Shown piece after piece: positions 56,949-64,000 of a stretch of DNA of 64,000 nt; position 1 is the first letter of the stretch; every line of letters begins with the position of its first letter. The stretch is from positions 1,116,001-1,180,000 of the forward strand of contig NC_134934.1 in the NCBI RefSeq assembly GCF_051020765.1, in the 5' to 3' direction. The notes under the pieces were generated by a model. That model saw nothing but the letters and a program-made list of their open reading frames with translations, ran no database searches and had not been told where the DNA came from. This stretch comes from Lasioglossum baleicum. Lineage: Eukaryota; Arthropoda; Insecta; Hymenoptera; Halictidae. The position numbers were made by a program, and so were the translations under genes.

Positions 56949-58406
56949 ACTGCATGAAACCTTCGCGCCGTCGATCCCGATCGAGTCCGGGTTTCTCTCG
57001 AACCCGTTCGCCGATATCGATTTCCATTTCGTTGCCGATTGAAAACGAAGCCGGCCACGCTCCGCCCGACCGGCACATTATTTTCCACGTTCTTTCCTCG
57101 AAAATGGATCGGATAGCTTCATTTCCGGTGTCCATTACGACCGAATGAAATGCTTACATTGGGTATTTCACCGTCTCGATTCCAAATTCCGGCGATACAA
57201 CGCCGCTTCATTAACATTAACGAACTTTGCGTGGCCGACCGAATCGAGTCTATCAATTTTCATATTAAAGTCCACCGGGAATTTTCGAAGCTTCGATATC
57301 GAATTCTTCTTGCTATTAATTTCTATTCTAAAAAGGTAACATTCTTCGTGGTGTAATATTAAATTTCTCACATAAGTTTGAGACATCAATCTCTCGAAGT
57401 TCTCGCATAATTTCTCATTTTGCGAAGGCGAGTCGAAGGTATTGAAAGGATGCAATATTTTTATGAGAGAAGATGGAAAATTGTTAGGGGAAATATGCAC
57501 GCAGGTAACCGATTACTCGCACAATGATTAGATGAACATTATCGTAGCAACGTGTGGTACACTGTTGCCATTGTACTGCCGATTGTATGCGTAATGATGC
57601 GTCTAACGCTCACAAAGGGAGGTCGCGAGGTGATTTTCTGGTTTCTGAGCGTGATCAGCCTCGAATTGCAGAGATCGATCTGTGGCTGCAAGTGCTAAAA
57701 TTTACTATAAAAACTCGCGCCTGATTCTAAGAAAATTAGATTATTGATTGAAAAATTCTACTTACAAAATTCGATAACTTGAACTGCACCTGTTATATGT
57801 ATTAGAAAAGGAAAAGACAATTTGTTCTACAGCTCCGAAATGTTTGCAGTGAAATCTCCGCTCTCGATTGAATTATAGTTGTAACTGCATTGTTAGTGTC
57901 AATTTAATGATAATGATTTGAAGTGATTAACGCGACTCGCCTCGTTAGAAAGGAAACGAGTGTAATTAGCGTTAGCTCCGCGATTTGATCGCATTTCCCG
58001 GAAACCGCGGATTGACACTGAATCGGCGCGTAAAAGTCGCGGTATTGGCAATGGCGGCGTTAATGACGTTTTCTTTATCAGCGGGCGAGCTAACTATACT
58101 CCGATAGTAAACCGTGTGCGGCGCGGTGCCGTCTCGCTCGCGAATTACGTCAAAACAGCCGACGACAGGCGTACGCGTCAATACGCGAAACGTGTCACGT
58201 GAAGCAACGCGTCGACAGTTGCCATTTCTTGTCCTGCTAAACAGGTAGAACCGGCGGAAAAAAATTGATTCAAAGTTCGCAACCGCGCGGCCTTATCGTC
58301 ACGGCAATCGTCTGCGGCGCATCTTCGTAAACAGCGATACCGTGTCTAGCAAAATATTATTTCGACCATTTCCGATTTAACCTTCGCCTCGGGCCATTCT
58401 TACACA
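56949..58406. other. Non-genic stretch
   Basis: GC-rich at 56950-57130, AT-rich after. Antisense ORF pairs at 57145-57500 have no recognisable product. No RNA gene seen. Confidence 0.4.
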
Positions 58407-58770
58407 GTGGGTGTACAAAATATTCGTACACTTTTTAAATTAGACCCTCCAGTTTTAGTTTTTTTGAGACGTCAGAAGGATTAGTTTACTAACTAATGTA
58501 TAATGTATAATAAATGTGTAAATAATTTTTTTATTGTTATTGGTTGCAATTGCGAATAAAACAGTAAAGGTCACGATTTTTTAATTTTTCATCTGTGCCT
58601 GGAATGAAAGTTTAAAACATGTATTTTGTAAATCTAAGTAAGTTGTATAAATGTAGAAAGTTTCATTGAAATCGGTTGACGCATAAAAGATATGGGCATT
58701 GTAAGATGTGAAAATCTTTGCATTTAAGGTTTGCAATTCATTTAAATCTTACAATTTTTCTATTTTCAAC
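58407..58770. mobile_element. Tc1-type transposon fragment (one end)
   Basis: CAGTGGGTGTACAAAATATT followed by CGTACACTTTT is typical of Tc1-like termini. The AT-rich sequence after it includes TTTCATTGAAATCGGTTGAC, a motif resembling the TTTCAATGAAATTTTCGAAG region of the element at 9772-10111. The opposite end was not found, so the limit is approximate. Confidence 0.45.
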
Positions 58771-61008
58771 TGCATTTTTATGTATCTCTTGTTATTTATA
58801 TTTTGCTTAAATGGAATTTTTAAAATGATCATCTTTTAAATCCTAGTCAGGTTTAAATAGAAGTACGATACAAATATCGATGGCACAGGTTTCTCGAATC
58901 GATCGTATTCAACTGACAGATCGTTCGATATATTCGATAAGCGTTTACAATCTGTCCAAGAACTCAACGACCATAGCTGCGATTCGCTGGTATGCGTAAC
59001 GTATTAGTAACATCAAAAGATAATTCTACTATAATAATATAAAAATAGCAGCACGAATGGGCTTCGCAGACTAAAGTAGTATAGCAGACTGTCATTCTTG
59101 TGTCACTAATTTTCCTAGACACAGAAAGTGGCCGAATAATCATTAAACCTGGCCTAACACCTTAGCTAGCCTAAAACTCATCGATTACGCTCGTGTTAAA
59201 TTCGATGTTGCATACAATTGGGTCTACATTAACACTTTTGTGTAGGTCTAGGTTATCCTGCCTAGTCCCGGGCTAACCTATTAACGACATGACATAATTA
59301 AGACATGACGACATAACTCGTCAATCACGCTTGTGTTCGATGTAATACTGAGCATAATTCGATCTGCACCGTAGAAAAATGATGAATTTTTGTACAACAC
59401 CAAGAAGCGTGTCTTAGTCGAATCGATCGAGATTTGCGCTGACAGATCGATTGGTTTCGATCGCGCGTGTGCCCGATCGAATGCTACTCGATGTCCGAAG
59501 GTCGCAGCGAGTAACGTCATACTCGCTGGCATTTTAGTCACATGTTTGTTCTTTGTCACGCGGGTTTGCGAGTGGTTACAGCTCGCGAGAAACGGAGGAG
59601 AACGTTTTATCATTCGGGGATTTCAACAGACGAGCGTTAGGGTCCACGCCGTCGAGGAGGATCATGGCAGGACGAGGGACAACGCGACGACAGCCGAGGC
59701 CGAGACACGGCAGAATCCGTATTTCGGACAGAGGAGCAAAAGAGAGGGAGAGGGAAAGAGAGCCGGAAAGAGAGAGAAAGAGAGAGACGGACTGAACTAG
59801 TAAACACTAGAGAACTGGCTGGTCGAAGGGGGCTACCAAAGTGTTCGTCTTCGCCACGCTTCCTTTTTATCGAGGACCGATCCGAGAGCGAGATGAGGAC
59901 ATGGAATACGATAAACGAGCTTGAATATCGCGCGGCAGGTGAAAACACCATCTGGTTCGGACGAGACAATGAGAGAATAGAAAAAAATCACACACTGTCA
60001 AAACGACAGCGCGGTTTTAACGCGATAGAATCGACGATTTCGAAACCGAAGCCGCTGGATAACAAGAACTGCTCCCGAACGCGTGACCGTGCTCGGTCCA
60101 ACCTTTTCGGGTTATTTGTAGGGATGCTTGAACGGGTACGTACCTCTGCGATTGAACGGCCGAACCCGTACGGCAACCTTTATTTTATCCGTAGCCATGA
60201 TTTCACACCGGTAACGCGCACTGTATATCCCGATCACAAGGAACTGCTCGATGCTTTTTTATACACAAATAGATTATTCACACGATCTTCATAGCGCTAC
60301 ATTATTCTCAACCCATACCGCGAACCTTTCATCTTTTCAAACGACACTACGTCTCACCGAGCCCATGACACACTTCGCCATATTGCTTGAAGCTCGTCGT
60401 GCACCAGACGACAGTCGTTCTATCGAGTGAACGTACTTTCGTGAACTGCCGCTAGGAACGCTCGAGAGCTTCGAACACCGTGACGTCACTCGGTGACGGA
60501 AAACTCCGGTGCAAACTTCAAAGCGTAAAAATTCCCCAAATTCGAACATTCCTGCATTATCAGCTCTGTAGACTTTCTACATTATCGATCATTTGTTTGA
60601 TTTTTCGCTTAGACTTAGGATTGGAATATATTTAGAAAATTTAAAGATAGACACAAAAAATGAAGGATAGAAGATGCAACAATCCGATTACTTTTAATTT
60701 AGACGATTTATTAAAAATGTACTGTGAAGTATTCTCAAGCGTTATTCAAATTAAATTTAGGTACATAATTGGGATGAATAAAGAATTTTAAGGAAAATGT
60801 TGAGGCGTTGACTAATTTTTGATATTATTTCACTGAGAATCCTAATATCTTCCATCTAGCGAGAAAATGTCGTACCGAGAAATCGCGGCAACTATCGATC
60901 AGCGCAGCGACAGGTGAAATCATCGTCCCCGCGAAATTCGAATTGTGACAATTTAATTTTGTCGCGTTTACAGGATAATTTTAACAAGCTCCGCTCTTAC
61001 AACTCCTT

Positions 61009-61043
61009 AATCATATAGCTGATCATATAGCTGATCATATAGC
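61009..61043. repeat. Three-copy 12-bp repeat
   Basis: TAATCATATAGC is followed by two perfect copies of TGATCATATAGC. Short tandem repeat in AT-rich sequence. Confidence 0.85.
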
Positions 61044-61411
61044 TGAATTCAAGTTTCTAGAAATATAGAAACATGTTCCGACAATGTTGTGACAAAAAGT
61101 CACTGCAAAAGGAGTAAAGGGTACTAAATCGAGGCATAAAATCGATAAAAGCCACGAGAAAGCTCAACAATGACACATGAAAAAGAACGCCAACACGGCA
61201 CAACAAGGACGTCAAGAAGGCTATCAAAAAATCTCCAGAAGGTAGCGAAAAAGTCAGATTGCTCCCGTGTTATGGGGTCACGTTTTACACACTCTGACAT
61301 ACCGACGTCGCTAAAAATCCCTAGCAAATAATTCCTTCCGTAATCTCTATAAAAACAAATCTCAACAATTTGAAGATTAATTTTGATTTTCAAATACGGC
61401 TATGAATATCA

Positions 61412-61427
61412 CCCCCCCCCCCCCCCC
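61412..61427. repeat. Homopolymer C16
   Basis: Sixteen consecutive C in AT-rich surroundings. The length is prone to sequencing error, so the exact count is uncertain. Confidence 0.9.
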
Positions 61428-61808
61428 AACGATGATATTTCATCTATACAATAAAAACAATAGATATTCTATACCAACGATGGTAATGAAACATTCCTCA
61501 ATACCAATTGCAGCCAGGCCAGAATTTTTGATAACAACAATCTGTAAAAAACGGGCGATATAACGATTTCATTACATTCATTCACACATCTATTAATTCT
61601 TAAATTAATTAATTCATTCATCGTATTAAAGTAAGATTGCCTTGGAAAACCACAAGGAATATCCGATACTTCTTGTGTTGTTCCATCCGTATCTAGGCAA
61701 CAATATGCCGCATATCAGGTCTATACGGAATGTCTCGACGAACGACAAGTGTTATGGATTTCTGCCGTGAAAGCAGAAAAAGTAAAACGCTCCTCGTCCC
61801 ATTTTGCA

Positions 61809-62457
61809 ATGTACGCAACGAATTCGAATCCGGTGTGTGATACTTCCACGGAAGAACAGCATGCTAAGCTGCAGAAGATCAAGGAGCTGACGAACATCTT
61901 GAAGGTTGATTCACGATAGTAGGATAATCACTTTGTACCGTGCAATATCTATATATTTTTCACAGGATACGGATAGAAATCTGACCGAGTGCGAAGAAAT
62001 ATTGGCCAACTACATAAAAAAGCGTCTGAGGGTATGTACAAAATTAAATAACTCATCTCCTGCTATTTATTATTTATTCTGCCCATCGAGAATCTTCAGT
62101 TAGATTTACATAGCACGGTGAACTTACATCTACGGACGTTAATCATTAAACAATTACTCGTAAATTTATAATTGAAGTACTTAGTGGATGAACATATATT
62201 AAGTGACATTTTTTAAGAAATGTAGACTTCCGCCTGGTAGAACATGTTGTGCATCCTAATAAATTTAAAGCCTATTTTCTCAAAAATTCACCAAGTTCTT
62301 ACTTATTACAATATTCATCCACTGACCTCTTCAATTATCTCTCGCCGTCTCTCCCTGAATGCAAAGCGACAAAACGGCCATTCGGAAAACGTACAAAAGA
62401 AAACATCGAATAATTCCGAATTACTTTTCACTTTATTTCATTCAGGATCAACAATGA
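61809..62457 (+). CDS. Probable three-exon gene for a 57-aa helical protein
   Basis: Proposed coding exons are 61809-61904, 61966-62031 and 62446-62457. Exon 1 starts MYATNSNPVCDTSTEEQ and ends on AAG before a weak donor (GTTGAT). The 61-bp intron ends TATTTTTCACAG. Exon 2 (DTDRNLTECEEILANYIKK...) ends on a strong donor, GTATGT. Exon 3 follows TTCACTTTATTTCATTCAG and adds DQQ and a TGA. All junctions are phase 0. Residues 15-54 are charged and heptad-like (EEQHAKLQKIKELTNILK), suggesting a coiled coil or helical hairpin, so a subunit or adaptor role is plausible. I do not recognise the family. An upstream ATG at 61730 opens an overlapping 36-codon frame, so the transcript may start between the two. 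It converges on the minus-strand gene, and its last exon lies in that gene's 3' end. Confidence 0.5.
62432..62437 (-). promoter_or_regulatory. Poly(A) signal AATAAA of the secreted Gly/Tyr-rich protein gene
   Basis: On the minus strand AATAAA occurs 138 bases after the stop codon, within sequence reading GAAATAAAGTG. It gives a compact 3' UTR. The same bases lie in the polypyrimidine tract before the last exon of the opposing plus-strand gene. Confidence 0.65.
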
Positions 62458-62574
62458 CAACATCTCGAGGCACTCTTCAAAATACCACGGTTTAGTATAA
62501 TATTCAGTCTTAGTAACACAAGTATCAGAGATATAGTGATATACATTTATGAAGCTGACGACTCGATCTTCTAT

Positions 62575-63218
62575 TTACCATCCTTTGTACCAGCCACCAT
62601 GACCACCGTAACCACGGTATCCACCATAGCCGCCATAACCGTGGCCATAAAACAGAGGCCATCCGGGGTACCATCCAGGGTACCATCCGTGGCCATAGCC
62701 GTACCTAAAATCAAAACTCGTAAGCACTTGAAGACATCCTCGAAATCCTAGAGAGTCTGATTAACCCATTTTGCTGCCGAGATTCTTTCTAAAATCATTC
62801 GTTGTTGAGGTTCTTTGGTATAACTAGGCTACCTCTTCAACCTAGATCTGACTAGGCGTGTCCTTTCCGAAGGAATCTCTGCAACCTCTTTCATCGCAAA
62901 GGTGTACGTACCAAGGCCATCCGTAGCTATATCCTCCATAGCCCCACGGTCCCCAGCCGTAGCTTCTCTTAGCTACCTTCTTATCGCCGGCCTCGTCCTG
63001 AGGATTCACCTGCGGCTGAGTCTCAACTGCCACCTGTTCAGGAGCCTCGTTCTCGCTGGTCAGCTTTTCGGGCACAGTGGCACACGCGCCGAAGGCGAAA
63101 GCGAGCAACAATAGCAGCGACTGGAAACATGATCACCATAACACCAAACTTTCAGCGAAACACTGTGAAACACCGTATCGATAGCTCTGCTAGAATCGTG
63201 CCTTACCAGAAGATTCAT
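62575..63218 (-). CDS. Small secreted Gly/Tyr/Trp-rich protein (116 aa, three exons)
   Basis: Coding exons are 63218-63207 (ATG plus three codons), 63120-62912 and 62704-62575. Introns of 86 and 207 bp use GTAAGG...TTTCCAG and GTACGT...GATTTTAG. The joined frame is exactly 117 codons including TAA. Residues 1-18 (MNLLSLLLLLAFAFGACA) are a clear signal peptide. Residues 19-54 form an acidic, Gln/Pro/Glu-rich propeptide ending VAKR at a dibasic site. The rest is almost all Gly, Tyr, Trp, His and Pro: SYGWGPWGYGGYSYGW, then HGWYPGWYPGWP and GYGGYGGYRGYGGHGG. This layout fits insect glycine-rich secreted peptides of the neuropeptide-like-precursor, cuticle or antimicrobial type. It is not close enough for me to name. 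A TATA box and poly(A) signal bracket it. It is most likely expressed in epidermis, gland or fat body, which is inference. Confidence 0.85.
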
Positions 63219-63270
63219 GGTTAAGCCTGGCTCACGGATTGCACTGTGGTGGTCCATGGGGTGGACGGTT

Positions 63271-63278
63271 CTTTTATA
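63271..63278 (-). promoter_or_regulatory. TATA box of the secreted Gly/Tyr-rich protein gene
   Basis: TATAAAAG on the minus strand lies 53-60 bases upstream of the start codon. A CACAGTG initiator-like sequence at about 63248-63242 is 30 bases downstream of it, the standard spacing. The 5' UTR would be only about 27-30 bases, typical of strongly transcribed insect secretory genes. Confidence 0.7.
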
Positions 63279-64000
63279 CCCGCCACCCTATGGAAATCGT
63301 CCGTGGCGTTATGTATGCCCAGCCACCGGGTCCACTACTATTTTCTAATTCCCCGATTGACGAGTTCCCGATACAGTTTCCATTTATAGGGTTGCCGAGC
63401 CACGTAACAACAGGCGCCGACGATACATTCGTCTGGTTTCTGCCTGCGGGATCATATGTATGCGGAACATGTTTTCGGGTGAGTTCTAACTGCGGTCCTT
63501 GCTTGAAACGCAGACGCGCGAGCTCCATTGTTGTCTGCAGAGAAGGCCTGGTTGCGATTTTAATCGAGGATTTTATACTACAACTCCGTTGCCTAGTGCC
63601 TCGGTCTAGACAGCATCATAATCGCTGTGCTCGTAATGAGTGATTGATCGTTTGCTAATTGGATGTCTCGCATTTAATTGGAGAAACTTCCTTTGGTGCC
63701 AATAATTTCTTCTTCGAGGTAATACAAGTTCTTCTAGTGAACCTCTATCCAATTATCAAGTTGAGATTTCTTATAGCACCACAATTTCGCTGAGGATTCT
63801 GTTGTCACTGAACTGTACATTAAATGCAAAGTTCCCTCCCGTAGTTGATCGAGTCTTCTCCATTTCTATTATTTATGGTAATGGATTGACTCTCCGACTA
63901 CCATCAGATTTATCTCGCAGATATTTAATAACGAGAGTCAGCAAGAAGAACGTTCAACATGCATCAGAAGTTAGATATGCGCCGACAATGCAACCGCGCC
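63279..64000. other. Upstream region of the secreted protein gene
   Basis: This holds the presumed upstream control region of the minus-strand gene. The overlapping frames at 63239-63643 (plus) and 63528-63274 (minus) have no recognised domain and look like chance. From 63650 to the end the sequence is AT-rich and featureless. Confidence 0.4.

Larger units (their letters stand above)
58771..61808. other. Non-genic stretch with GC-rich island
   Basis: An island at 59390-60300 contains a GA-rich tract (59730-59790) and a 133-codon plus-strand frame (59893-60294, starting MRTWNTINELEYRAAG) that passes a GTACGT donor-like site at 60137. It could be a 5' exon of a gene running to the right, but no partner exon is identified. 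A 12-bp triplet repeat of TGATCATATAGC lies at 61009-61043 and a C16 run at 61412-61427. Confidence 0.3.

Noticed and set aside
59893..60294. 133-codon plus-strand ORF with an internal GTACGT donor
   Set aside because: Possible 5' exon, but no partner acceptor, no domain and weak start context. Mentioned only in the region note.
1..64000. Conserved insect microRNAs, CRISPR arrays, rRNA genes, viral insertions
   Set aside because: Scanned by eye for common insect microRNA seeds and mature sequences, regularly spaced short repeats, rRNA cores and viral polymerase motifs. None was found. The negative is only as good as a visual scan.

Overview
This is a 64 kb piece of an insect nuclear genome, most probably a hymenopteran (bee, wasp or ant). 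The reasons are short introns (61-207 bp where I can place them), a TATA box at a fixed distance from a short 5' UTR, CpG that is not depleted, and many short TA-, TTAA- and 8-bp-flanked DNA transposon remnants. No bacterial operons, CRISPR arrays or viral genes are visible. The species is an inference; nothing in the window names it.

The window is gene-poor. The best-supported features are one tRNA-Lys(UUU) gene (22037-22109, minus) and a three-exon gene for a small secreted Gly/Tyr/Trp-rich protein at the right edge (63218-62575, minus), with TATA box, signal peptide, dibasic site and poly(A) signal. A probable 57-residue coiled-coil-like protein gene on the plus strand (61809-62457) converges on it and overlaps its 3' UTR. 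A well-formed isolated internal exon lies at 43840-43753 (minus), with branch point, acceptor and donor, and suggests that much of the window is intron of a larger minus-strand gene. Weaker candidates are a cysteine-containing prepropeptide ORF (18392-18156, minus), a single-exon ORF with good acceptor and start context (56541-56948, plus), a possible terminal exon (31892-31990, plus) and two overlapping open frames (16130-15615, minus).

Most recognisable structure is mobile DNA. There is a broken Tc1-type transposase (24339-24990) and at least twelve non-autonomous elements or families. These include three TTAA-flanked piggyBac-like families (3317-3529 with a relative at 11363-11426; 37819-38044 with a relative at 31424-31538; 49354-49589). 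Tc1/mariner-type elements lie at 9772-10111, 17854-18033, 25858-26258 and 34410-34806, and a TA-flanked element nested inside another lies at 52375-53446. hAT-type elements with 8-bp duplications lie at 33789-33923 and 37611-37755. A young Harbinger-like palindrome with 46-bp perfect arms lies at 48087-48197. A 250-bp snap-back palindrome at 13118-13364 has a single arm recurring at 42494-42571. An inverted pair made of GTCGGTGAAA-type reiterations lies at 5885-6496.

Tandem and dispersed direct repeats (4866-5055, 22436-22895, 28072-28190, 29355-29532, 41300-41700, 45429/47133, 54044/54217) fill several of the remaining gaps. The rest is AT-rich, mostly featureless sequence with scattered GC-richer islands. 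Those islands produce many overlapping ORFs on both strands that I do not call genes.
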